The position numbers were made by a program, and so were the translations under genes. Below the pieces are notes generated by a model that saw only the letters and a program-made list of their open reading frames with translations, searched no databases and was not told where the DNA came from. A DNA stretch of 64,000 nt. It comes from Fulvia fulva. Taxonomy: Eukaryota; Ascomycota; Dothideomycetes; Mycosphaerellales; Mycosphaerellaceae. Location of the stretch: positions 930,001 to 994,000 of the forward strand of contig NC_063017.1 of the NCBI RefSeq assembly GCF_020509005.1, in the 5' to 3' direction. Shown piece after piece: positions 42,937 to 53,409 of this stretch. How positions within the stretch are numbered: the first letter of the stretch is position 1; every line of letters begins with the position of its first letter.

Positions 42937-45900
42937 GGTTTATAGATGGCACCAGACAGTCGATAACTGTGGTGACATCCGAGACATGCGTTCCACACAT
43001 GAAACATCTTCAGCAAGGCGAAGGTGTATGCTTAATGACATCCCCAAACTGCTGACTGAAACTGATGTTTCACACGACTTTTCCACAGCCTTTGTTCGAG
43101 ACATTCGCGGCCGCGGAGCCGCGCAAGACTGCCTTCTTGCGCTTCGGAAACATAGTTGCGTTTGTACCCAGTCTGAAGCAACTTTGAAGATGGCATCGTG
43201 TTTAGAGTCTCTTTTATCTCTGCGGAGTCTTCGAAGGGGCTCTTCGTCACTGCATGTCGATGCTGCGAGTAGGCTTAGTTGATCGTGATACAGGTCTCTG
43301 CGCACAGGATACATTAGTCGGTGTGTACCAGATGCCGTCGTTGAGGAGTCAGCTGCTCGAAGTCCTGCCAGAGATCTGTCATGCTACAGTCCTGGGCATA
43401 GTTTTTACAACCCCTGTATTTACGCTAACCCCTTCCGGCTATCCATGTCCATCTCAGAAGGTGTTGCTACCTTCAATCTCACTATCAAGAATGGGCCAAG
43501 CTCACACCTGAGGACATACAACGTATATGCAAGAGTATGCGAGAACGCTGCGAGGCAGGCATAGCCAACAATGGAGGACACACCAGGTGGTGAGCTACGC
43601 CAAGCAGTGGATACATCCTTCCTAATGAGGAAAGGTAGAAGAACAGGGGTTGTAAAAACTATGCCCAGGACTGTACCTGTCGAAGTGTTTTGTTGAGCCC
43701 AGTCTGGAGACACTTCATGTCCAAACGTGCCGTCGTCACAACACCAACACCACCCCATCCGACGTCACGAATCACGTCCCTGACTCGCGCTCAGCCGTTG
43801 ACGCTCATGCATACCCGTCGCTGTCACGCATGCGTTCCAACCGAGCTGGGTATAACCTTGGTGAAACAAGTACCCTTGTCCCGCTCTGCGCGTCAATGAC
43901 TCGGCAACTTGACGGTACCTTACGTTCCTCAGAGTTAAAGACCTGTTGGTATCAAGCTCCAGGCCTGCAATAGAAGGCGACCGATGTTGGAGTCTAGAAC
44001 GCCGTCCTGTCGAGTTGCCTTTTTCGGCTTCAAAGTAGAGTGAGACTTGGCTCTGAGAAGTACTGTTACTTGATGCATCCAGGTTTTGGGTTGTGATGGA
44101 TGTTGATGACGGCGCACATGCAGCTCCGAGGGTGAAGTTGCTCACGTAGTTGGGCGAGCGATGGACGGGATCCAGGTGTACGGCTTCCAAGTTCTTCTGA
44201 CTGTTGTGTGCACTTGCCACTGTTGTTGTGTTAATGCTCTAAAGCCATGTAGCGAGCCAAGTTCCGCAGCCGTTCCAGCGATTGGCTGCGTGCAATGTTA
44301 TCTACTGACTTCGACACCTGGAACAGAACTCTATGCATGTTAGCGATTGTGCGTTTCGGCTGCTGCCCAAATTCATTTGCTATGCTTCACCAGTCTCCTG
44401 GTCTCGACCTGAACACGATGCTCCACGGAGCCAACAAGCGTTGGCCGTGGCTCGAGTGCGGCGTCACTACAGAGTGACAGCGCTTCGAAGCCACTTCTTG
44501 AGACGTTACAGAGCTGGACGCCCGACAGTAAGCGTTTCGTGGTAGGGATGGCTTGTTCAGTCTAGGCCGAACGGAAGCTCGACGTTTAGCATGCTAGATC
44601 GTTGTCGAGATTGTTGAGAGTGGGCACCCCTACGCAACGAATGCCTCTTTCTTCGGTCGTGATGTGCTCACAGCTCCGCGGGCTTCTCCAACTCAGCGCA
44701 GTGGAAACCCCGGTTTTGTTACAAATCGTAGCCGATTGTTAGATTCTGCGAGATTCATGCGCGTTAGCCAGGAGTCGACGTGTAAACCAGGTTCAGAATA
44801 AGCCCCCTAATGACCTTGTGCCGCTGCTCCATGTCCTGTGCAAATCTGATCGCGAGGGCGAATGAAAAGTTGCCAACGCAGGAAAGAACAAGATTTGTGA
44901 CAGGTCCAGTTCGGTTGGCATCTACAACCACTAAACCGCGCAGAGTGGAGAAGCAGGGAGTCGATGCTGACCTCCCACTTGAGCTCTGGGTCAGCGGCAA
45001 GAATTGCGAGGAAAACTTGGGACCGACTTCCAAGAAGTCGGAGAGGTCATTACGCAAGCAGAGTCTTGTCTTCTGCTTCTTGGCAGAGCACGATTGTCAG
45101 CTCCAGGCTGTTGACCTGCCAGCGATAAACGTGCTTCGCCGTCGCAGGTGCAACTCGTTCAGCTGTATCGAGAAGTCTCTCGCCGCAGATCAACAGAACA
45201 ACCACAGTTCCCGCCGGGATGTCGTTGTAGGACCTGGTTGGTATAGTTGCCGAACAAGCAATAAACTCAGCAAGGACAGGTCGTAAAAAGGGGCCATCCA
45301 CGGGGATACCCTAATACGTTGTCATCTTATGCATCGCCTTCCATGGTAACATCTCAGGACAGCATGAAGTCAAGAGAAGCATTCCGTCTCAACGGCATAT
45401 AGAAAAGAAGGCTGACGTTTGATCGACAACTCCAAACCGTTAGGTAGATGGTGCACCGATCAATCATGCAGACGGCCTCTCTGCTAAGCGCGGGCTCAGG
45501 TCTCGTGGGCATTTTACTGTGCAACCACACCCTGTGCAGAATGACGTCCTATACCGGTCCCGAGATCAATTGGCATTGTTGCACCACAGCAGTTCCGGAA
45601 GCCGCCGAGTCCTGTTTGGCTCGCTGAAAGTCGCGCACAACAGAGCGGTCACTGACGGCGATAGGTGCAGCGTCTTTCATGTGATGTTTGCAGTGCTCGG
45701 TCATCGAAAGCAGGCGGCCAAAATGGGAAAGTGGGCGTGGTATCTTTATCGATTTGTTATGCTCGTGGTGTCGATGCGCCAGTGTGGCAGTGTGACAATG
45801 TCTCAATGCATTTCGCTACGAAGATGTGGCATGGACCGCTGGCGACGGAGAGTCGGCACAATTCGGATGTTAGCACGCGCACCGTCTGGTGTCCCCCAGT

Positions 45901-46089
45901 GAAAGTCAGATTGCGTGTTTTGTGATGTGTGTGGATTGGTCGTGTTCTGGGCAGTGCGATGACGGGTTCGAGACGGGCATTGGAAACGCCGGGCTCGGAA
46001 GTGTCTCGCCGGCAGAGCTGGCCGAATGCGAAGTTGGGATCACCTTGTTCCTGAAGAGCCCCTTGTCCTGTAAGGCTGTGACTCTAAGT
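42937..46089. other. Un-RIPped intergenic island; no supported gene
   Basis: Normal CpA/TpG content between two RIPped blocks. Only short overlapping frames are present; the longest are 151 codons (44,220-43,765, minus) and 158 codons (44,810-45,286, plus), with no domain or motif I recognise and no splice structure that extends them. The one clear structure is the MITE at 43,387-43,673. Confidence 0.6.
43387..43673. mobile_element. MITE-1: Tc1/mariner-type miniature inverted-repeat element
   Basis: A 31-bp perfect terminal inverted repeat (43,387-43,417 and 43,643-43,673) beginning cagtcctgggcatag, flanked on both sides by TA (43,385-43,386 and 43,674-43,675). TA target duplication and CAGT-type ends are characteristic of Tc1/mariner-superfamily elements. 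About 225 bp of non-coding sequence lies between the repeats, so it would depend on a transposase elsewhere. Confidence 0.85.
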
Positions 46090-46130
46090 GCCACTTGCTA
46101 TTCACCAAACCACGGGTAGCTGTTCGCCAA
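46090..46130 (+). repeat. 41-bp inverted repeat, left arm
   Basis: Perfect reverse complement of 52,189-52,229. Un-RIPped, containing several intact CpA sites. Confidence 0.9.
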
Positions 46131-46184
46131 ACCTCATTTCGGCGTTCTCGGCACCGGTTCTGATGCGTCAACCTCAGAAGGTGT

Positions 46185-46260
46185 ATCAATTGCTACACAC
46201 GCTCAAAATACACGTTCTGTAGCTCAAATTGCTTGGAATTGCGTCGCGAATAAAGAATAA
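46185..46260 (+). repeat. Dispersed repeat of about 77 bp, copy 1
   Basis: tgtatcaattgc followed by tacacacgctcaaaatacac and beyond; matches 52,474-52,549 in the same orientation with about 8 differences. Origin unknown. Confidence 0.75.
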
Positions 46261-46515
46261 TTATGTTTTATATTGCTATATTGCTACGTTATAGTATTCT
46301 TAATAGGCTCAGATTAAGTTACAAATTCTAAAGCCGTATCGGCTAAACTTTAGATCCCCCGTCCTAGCTTTCCTAGCTTAGGAGCTTAAGCCTAGCGCCA
46401 AGCTAGAAATATAGACTCAGGCGACGACGATACTATACTATAGTAGTACAATATATTGATACTATACTTACTAGATAGCTAGATATAGGTATAAAGATAA
46501 AGCTTAGGTAATATA

Positions 46516-48028
46516 ACGTAAAGTACTAGTAAGCTAGGAACACTAGTAAGCTAGGAATTTTGTCTTAGTATAACCAACTCGTATTCTTTATTAATCGTTT
46601 TTACTACTATTCAATAGAGAACTAGTGAACTCAATACTCTTATACGATTTAAAATTATTCTCTTTATCTTCCTAGTACGTTTATATATTATAGCTAGTCC
46701 GACCGTAGTTACTATACCGCCGTCTACTTAGCTAGGCCTCTTTCGTACCCTCTGACCTACGACTCTTCTTTGACTATTCTATAGCCTTTAACGACTCGAC
46801 AACTACCTATAACGAGCTAACTCTATACTCTAAGACCCCGCCGTACTAGAGACGCTTTCGTCTATAAGATCGGCGCTTTATAACAGTCTTAACTTATTGT
46901 TTAAGCTTAGAGTTATGAGCTCTAAGAAGCGTATTCTCTTATAGTATTACTTCGCCGCCTTTTATAAGCTAAGAGAAGCTATTATAAGTTGTTTTGGAGT
47001 TACTTAGTATAGCGTCGTATATAAGCTTAGATTACGACGTAAACTCCTTTAAATTACTCGGAGTTTAAGACTACTATAATGCTGTCTAAGGTAGGGGTAG
47101 TCTTAGCGGGGTTTATAGGCGTATATTAAGGCGATTAAGTACTACTTACGCGTTAATAGGAACTCACCCTATAGCCTTAAAGGCCTTCTTATAGTTTGAT
47201 GCGGTAAATACGTCGAAAAACGCGTCTTAAAACGCCGGAAGGAAGGTTTCTTTATTAATATAGAGGACGCGCTAACGCGCTAAGTCCCGTACTTATTATA
47301 AGTACTTTAGCTTTAACGGCGTAAAACAAACTACATTAAGAGGCTAGAGGATATACGACAAATACGCCAGTATATAGAGCGTCGTTCTGAGCTAGTAAGG
47401 ACTTTTATAGAGCTAATTACGTCTATTTAAAAGCCCGTCTTATCGAAGTTATAGATATCCTCGTTATATACGCTATACTTAGTAAGCGTGTCTTATATAA
47501 GCTTAAACTAGGCGCTTATAACTTCTAGATCTTCCTAGAGTATTCTCTAACGGTCCTTCGCTCGGTTAAAGGCCGTTTTAAGCTCGGTAGAGCGCGAAAT
47601 AGATCTCTCTACCTAGTTCTTACCTACCGGATCCGCGTCGCGTTCACCGAGTAGCTTGTCCGCTATATCTACTATCTCGCTAAGGGTAGGCGTAAATCCT
47701 CGCAAATTAAGGTCGAGGATATATTAAACAATCGTCTATTCTTTAGTTAACGTAAGTTTATACTCGATAGGGCGAGTATCGACGCGAGGAGTAATTCCGT
47801 AGTACCGGCTAATTAGTATCGAATAAGGTACGTAATATACTATAGCTACGCGTAGGAGACTCGGAAATTAGGCCTAACGATAGGTAGAGAGGGCAAGAGC
47901 AATTCTGCCTTATTTATTAGACGATTATATATTATGTTATTAAGACATAGTACGATAATTAAGAAGTTAGTCGTACTAAGACAAAATTTCTAGCTTACTA
48001 GTGTTCCTAGCTTACTAGTACTTTACGT
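46516..48028 (-). mobile_element. Pogo-1: RIPped, internally deleted Fot1/pogo-like transposon
   Basis: 55-bp terminal inverted repeats (46,516-46,570; 47,974-48,028; one mismatch) starting acgtaaagtactag and containing a 15-bp direct repeat, flanked by TA on each side. The minus-strand frame inside reads as a pogo/CENP-B-type transposase with many RIP stops. After the N-terminal DNA-binding part and a D-I-Y-N-F-D-x-T-G-F motif (start of the DDE domain, near 47,430) the frame jumps to C-terminal sequence, so the catalytic core is deleted. The size, 1.5 kb, is below the usual 1.8-2.2 kb. Confidence 0.85.
46600..47930 (-). pseudogene. Pogo-1 transposase remnant (Fot1/pogo, minus strand)
   Basis: From the right: an I-A-L-A-L-S-T-Y-like HTH start near 47,910, a Y-I-L-D-L-N-L-R-G-F-T-P motif near 47,720 typical of the CENP-B-like HTH of Fot transposases, K-T-A-F-N-R-A-K-D-R-Q-R near 47,580, and N-F-D-K-T-G-F near 47,430. 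The left part reads as the C-terminal tail, basic and leucine-rich. Stops are consistent with RIP. Non-functional. Confidence 0.7.
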
Positions 48029-48030
48029 TA

Positions 48031-49163
48031 ACGTGCTTTACTACTAAGCGGGCTATACTACCGAGCGGGCTACTTTTACTAAGAACTATACTACTTCTAT
48101 AGATATAGCTATATAACTACTATTATAGCGTATATTGTCTTTAAACGAGGCCAAACTGACCTTAGCTATCTAGGCTACGAAACGCGACGCGACAATTACG
48201 AATCGACTTGCTATAAAGGTATACTACGCGTCTCGAACTATACTAGGGTATCGATTGAATAGACGACCTCCTCGGGGTGACTACGAGCCTAATTCGAAGA
48301 AGCTTATAGAGCTAGAAGAGAGGGTGATACTTAAGTATATACTCGAGCTAGATCTTAGAGGTTTTCCGCTATCAAAGGCTAGTATACGAGTAATAGCCGA
48401 TTTATTACTATAAGAGAAGGGTCTTAAGCCCGCTAGTCTTAATTAGATAGATAGGTTTATTAGGCGGTATCGTGAGCCAAAGGTTTGTATAACACGTAGA
48501 TACAATCGTTAGCGAGCCCTAATAGAAGATCTAGACGTTATCGAGAAGTAGTTCTTACTTATACGTAATATAAAGGAGAAGTATAGTATCCTTAACTAGG
48601 ACACCTATAGCTTCGACGAGATAGGGTTTATAATAGGTGTTATTACGTCTTAGAGCGTCGTTACGGGTTTAGAAAGGCGTAGTAGAAAGAGGAAGGTCGT
48701 TTAATAGGGTAATAGAGAGGGAGGAGAGAGATAGCGTATTAGATAGCTCTTATACGAAGCGAGATTAGTAAGCTACGTAAGTCTAACGAGGCCCTTATAT
48801 AGCGGAAAGCACGAAAGCGTAAGTATATTCAGTCTAGAGGGTCTCTAACCTTCAATAAGACGTCGTAATTAATACCTCTAGAGGATACTAGGAGGTAGGA
48901 AGTGAGTAGAGAGTCGCTAGATAGTGTTCGGCTAGTACTAAGGCTACGACGCTATAAGCGATATAGCGAGTCGGGGTATAACGTACGTACCTATCAAGTA
49001 GACTCGCTAGATAGCGAAGAATCTGAAGAGGAATTATCCTCCTAGTAACGATTCTATAGGATGTCGTTGTGTTGAGATACCGTCGTAATTAAAGTAGAAG
49101 TAGTATAGTTCTTAGTAAAAGTGGCCCGCTCGGTAGTATAGCCCGCTCGGTAGTAAAGTACGT
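48031..49163 (+). mobile_element. Pogo-2: RIPped, internally deleted Fot1/pogo-like transposon, head-on to Pogo-1
   Basis: 66-bp terminal inverted repeats (48,031-48,096; 49,098-49,163; few mismatches) starting acgtgctttac or acgtactttac, with a repeated ctaccgagcgggc motif inside each, flanked by TA. It shares the single TA at 48,029-48,030 with Pogo-1. The plus-strand transposase remnant lacks most of the DDE core. The size, 1.13 kb, is about half an autonomous element. Confidence 0.85.
48135..49045 (+). pseudogene. Pogo-2 transposase remnant
   Basis: Plus-strand frame: R-R-P-P-R-G-D-Y-E-P-N-S-K-K-L near 48,260, Y-I-L-E-L-D-L-R-G-F-P near 48,340, a R-F-I-R-R-Y-R-E-P-K segment near 48,450, and Y-S-F-D-E-I-G-F near 48,600 (first catalytic Asp region). 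After a V-V-T-G-L-E-R-R stretch the frame shifts abruptly to the acidic C-terminal tail (D-S-E-E-S-E-E-E-L near 49,020). Non-functional. Confidence 0.7.
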
Positions 49164-49169
49164 TATACT

Positions 49170-52060
49170 ATACCTAATTACTAGGCGGAGGCGGTATTAT
49201 TTACTACTACTATATCTAAAGCAATAGTTACGTAAATACTAGTGGTAGTATCACTATAGTTAGATTAAATAGGCCCTACTCTACTAGTATCTATAAAGAT
49301 ATTATAAGCTAAGGGTTAGATTAAGCCGCCGGTACTATTAATATAGTAGGTATAGTAACCGTACGGTTACGATAGTAGCTATTCTTACTATATTAATAGT
49401 ACCTATCTATATACTCGACTTACCTTATTCTATAAGTATACCGCGAGCTACAGCCTATTATATACTTATAGCTACGGGTCTAGATTAGCGGAGGTAGAGG
49501 GATTAGACGGCTAGGCTCTACGTATCAATAATCTATATTACTAAGGGCCTCGTTAATATATAGTAGAGGTATTACTCTATTACTCAGATCTAGTCGTTTA
49601 GAGCCTATTAGATTACGGCTAGTACTAGTTACTCTATAGTTACGAGCTCGCTTATATAGCTATTAATAGTATATCTCGTTACGGCGCTTTTAGTATAAGG
49701 TAGAGATTTGTCTACTACTTTATCGCTATCTTTAGCTACGTTACTATTAATATTAGCTCTAGGTATAAACTAGTACTTTTTATAGTATTTAAGCTGAATA
49801 GTAGGCTTCTAAGTCTCGAGTATATCTATAAGCTTACTTATATCTAGTAAGCTATAGATACGGCGGAAGCGACTAGAGGACCCCTTTAGTACGTAGTTTT
49901 AACCCGCCTTATACTTTGTACTCTGTATATATATAAGGTATAACTAAGTAGATATTAACTTTAGGCCGTATAGCGAGACTTTATAATTAAGGCGGCGGAA
50001 GATCTTCCTCGTTATAAAGCTTCTTCTACCTCTATCTAACTTATTACCGTACCTAGCCTTATATAGATTAAGCTAGTATCTTATATACGTACCGATACGT
50101 TAGAAGAAGCTATAGATATTGTTACGTAATATAGTAAGCTAGCCCTTAAGACCGGTATAAGCTCTTTTAATAGGTAATATAGTATCGTAACTATAGCACC
50201 TTATCTTATCTATCTAGGCTTTTATATATATCTCCTTATAAGGCTACTACGTAGTTATTATTAAGATAGATAAATAGCTTCCGCTAGCCTTTAGGGTATA
50301 ACTTATATTCACGTTACTACTATAGCTTAATATAGTCTAGATATATCTTACTACGAGCTTATATCTTACCGTATACCTTAAGCTAATCCTCTTCCGTTTT
50401 TACTATAAGCATACGGTCGATAATTGGAATAGATATTAAACAGGTATAGGTAGATAGTAGCGGAGTGGAGTAAGAGATCAATCTTTAACTGACTAATAGC
50501 ACGAGCATATAGTGATATATTAGGAACTAATGTGTTGATTGTGTTAGATGTCTATCTAAGCTAAAGGGGAGAGAAGGTATCTCCCTATAAGCTGAGTCAT
50601 CGTGGATGCCTTAGGCTACTAGATCACTTCCTGATTATTGACTCCCTTTAAGATGCTACATCTTTATAATAGACTCCTTATATTTAGGTAAAGGCTCTTT
50701 ACGGCTATTATGTATTATAATACTAAGGGCTCGCTATATATTAGCTTAGATAGTAGCTCTAATATACTAGTAATATAGAAGGATATCAATACCCTTAAAG
50801 TAAGACTTAAGAGAGTTAATATACGTCAGATCTCTATTAATAATAATAACGCGTAGCTCCGAGATATTATACTTTATAAAGAGCTTATTAGGATATACTA
50901 TAGTAATAGTAAAGTCTGCTTTAGCTATACCTAGTATCTATATCTAAGTAAGAGGTACTACTATATTAAATTAGCTTATACTCTATATCTAAAGTAGTAG
51001 TATATTGTATCTATTTACCTTAAAGGTAAAGTCTATTATTATAACTTCCGGGCCCTTCTTATAGTTACTAATAAGGTCCGGATAGACCTAGAATAACTAC
51101 TATAAGTAGCTCTCGCCATCGGTATTATATTCTATAAAGTAGCTATTACTCTTTAGCTTTAGTAGATTATATACTATCGGTATCGAACCTCTAATCTTAA
51201 TAGCCCTATAAGTAGTCTATACGTTACTAATATCCTTTGCTTTAGATAGTACTAAATCTAGAAATTGGTCCCTAGTTATAGATAATACGAGACTTATCTT
51301 AGCACCGGAAGTATAATAAGATAAGAAGAATAATTTTATCTTAATAGACTATATTTCTCGCCGAAGATTAGTAAGTAAATAGATAGGCTTCGGCCTATAC
51401 TTATATCTATTACTATTATAACGTAGTATCTAAGAGCCTTTAGAATTATCTATATTATTGAGGTACGTATTTAAGGTAAAGTAGTAACCGGATCACTTAG
51501 AAGTAGTCTCTAGCCGTAGTATACCTCGTAGTATATAGTTAATACTTCTATTTTATCTTCTTTATAGAGAACTTAGCGTATTTATATTATCTTATCTTCT
51601 ACTATCTAGTAGGCTTATATCGCTTACTACCGTTACGATATAGCTCGTAGCGATACTACCGCCTATACTTAAGGATAGACTAGTCTATAGCCGTAAAGAA
51701 AGAGAAGGACTACTTTTTAGGTAGAAGTAGTATATAGATATATAAGGCTATACCTATAGCGATATCGTCGTTATCCGAGTTAGTAAGGCCGTCTAAGGAC
51801 TAATCTTACTCTCCCGTAGGCATTTCTTAAGTAATAGGGGAATAATATTAGTCGTATATTATATAGTATTAGTTCTTAGCTAATTAGCGTCTAACTCGGA
51901 TAATAGATCTCTTATAAACTCTTTATAAGATTACGATACTTACTATAATATACCTATAGTATTAGTAACAGTATTGCTAGGCTCTAAAAAGTTAGTGCTC
52001 CTAGTAAGAGAGTTAGAATTAAGGTTAGGCGCGACGCGTCGTTAAAGTCGTAAAGATCCG
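49170..52060 (-). pseudogene. RIPped MULE-like transposase remnant
   Basis: The minus-strand frame can be followed for long stretches if RIP stops are ignored. The most telling part, about 51,170-50,970, reads L-F-Q-V-Y-P-D-L-I-S-N-Y-K-K-G-P-E-V-I-I-I-D followed by F-T-F-K-V-N-R-Y-N-I. This resembles the region of MULE transposases in which the first catalytic Asp precedes a C/F-T-Y/F-K-T-N-R-Y motif. The rest is too damaged for me to assign residues. Another superfamily remains possible. Confidence 0.4.
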
Positions 52061-52188
52061 GAGATATAGAGAGAGATTAATAAAAATTACGTAATTAAGT
52101 TTCTGAATCAATTGCTAGTAAATGTCTAATCAATTGTTAATCGGAGTGAATGTCCGTCTCCGTTACTATCTCTAGCCTGGTTTCGGGC

Positions 52189-52229
52189 TTGGCGAACAGC
52201 TACCCGTGGTTTGGTGAATAGCAAGTGGC
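52189..52229 (-). repeat. 41-bp inverted repeat, right arm
   Basis: Exact reverse complement of 46,090-46,130. Confidence 0.9.
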
Positions 52230-52391
52230 CTCTGAGTTCTGTCGACTTTGTTGGGTGAGGGCTGGGCAGGGCTGGGCAGGGCTGCCGCGTAACTCTAGCC
52301 GCGGCAGCATTTCGCAGTCGCTGGACACGAGAACTGCCAAAGACTGTGCCTCCCGACGCTCTGGCTCTGCCCGCCTGCTGCTGCCAACCTT

Positions 52392-52433
52392 GGCCACAAG
52401 CTTCGCCGCACCCCAGCAATCGCCGCACCCCAG
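52392..52433 (+). repeat. 42-bp perfect inverted repeat, left arm
   Basis: Perfect reverse complement of 52,831-52,872, with 397 bp between. Each arm contains two ccgcacccc-type units. Confidence 0.85.
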
Positions 52434-52473
52434 CTCGGATTCTCGCGTTCCGACACATGGTGTTGCTGGCTTG

Positions 52474-52549
52474 TATCAATTGCCACACACGCTCAAAATA
52501 CACGATATGTAGCTCAAATTGCTCAGAATAGCATCGCGAATACAGAATT
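52474..52549 (+). repeat. Dispersed repeat of about 77 bp, copy 2
   Basis: Direct repeat of 46,185-46,260, about 90 percent identical by eye. Confidence 0.75.
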
Positions 52550-52830
52550 TGAGAGCCTGTGGGCACTATAGTGGGCTCCATGGTGTGTTGTTGTATGTGG
52601 TGAGGTGGTGAGAAAGCAAGAAACGCGTGAATCTCGACACGGGCGCATGAAGCTTTGGTGGGGCTCTCACCAAAATCCCATGCCGAAGCGTCAACACCAA
52701 CCTCTCGGCAACACAACGTGTTTTTACGCGATATGAGTATGTAGAATATGGAAACAGATAGCTGCGAAGACATTGGGAAAAGAATCAAGTTGATATGAGC
52801 AATATTGGTGGTGTTGATGATAAAAAGTCA

Positions 52831-52872
52831 CTGGGGTGCGGCGATTGCTGGGGTGCGGCGAAGCTTGTGGCC
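52831..52872 (-). repeat. 42-bp perfect inverted repeat, right arm
   Basis: Reverse complement of 52,392-52,433. Confidence 0.85.
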
Positions 52873-53374
52873 CAACCTTGACCGGTCACTGTACATTCAT
52901 TGAGGTTGCCGTCGCATACATGATACCGGCGGGGCGGAGAACGGAGGCGGTGGTGTCCCCTCCCTCATATATCTCAGACTCTCATCTGAATCTCGACATC
53001 TCTAATAAGCTGCCATGCAACAGCTCTCCACTACTCGCTCCCACTTGGTGCGGTAGGGGCAGACAGCCGGACGCTCTGACGACCCGCCTCCCAAGTTTCC
53101 CGGACCGGCTGATATGTCGCTTATGCATGGCCGAGGCGGATGGCTGAGAGAGCCAGCAGGGAAGCGTGCAACTCTCACCACAACCTCACAGCACGCCCGC
53201 ACCACAGCATGGGTCCTCCCAGCCCGAGCACGCTGCTGCAGCCAGCCGCTGTGCAATTCCCCTCCTGCACCTGCCAGAAGCCGCTCGCTCACGGCACTCG
53301 AGCACCACTGAAAGTACGTACATGTGCCAATGTCTCGCCCACAAGCGACGCTCATCTCTCCAAGCGAGAACAGC

Positions 53375-53409
53375 GCTGTAGGCTGTAGGCTGTAGGCTGT
53401 AGGCTGTAG
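53375..53409 (+). repeat. Minisatellite (gctgtag) x 5
   Basis: Five perfect tandem copies of the heptamer gctgtag. Confidence 0.95.

Larger units (their letters stand above)
46090..52229 (-). mobile_element. Candidate Mutator-like DNA transposon bounded by 41-bp inverted repeats
   Basis: A perfect 41-bp inverted repeat (46,090-46,130 and 52,189-52,229) encloses 6.1 kb. Flanking bases ctctaagt (46,082-46,089) and ctctgagt (52,230-52,237) match at 7 of 8, and the single difference is TA versus TG. The interior has a RIPped minus-strand frame resembling a MULE transposase; two pogo elements (46,516-49,163) look like later insertions, leaving about 3.5 kb. MULEs usually give 9-11 bp TSDs and hAT 8 bp, so the superfamily assignment is tentative. 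Confidence 0.5.

Noticed and set aside
43765..44220. 151-codon minus-strand frame in the un-RIPped island
   Set aside because: No domain, no signal peptide, and no intron structure extending it; length is within chance expectation at this composition.
52126..52788. 220-codon minus-strand frame
   Set aside because: It spans the 41-bp inverted repeat arm, one 42-bp repeat arm and the 77-bp repeat, has no domain, and has competing frames on both strands.
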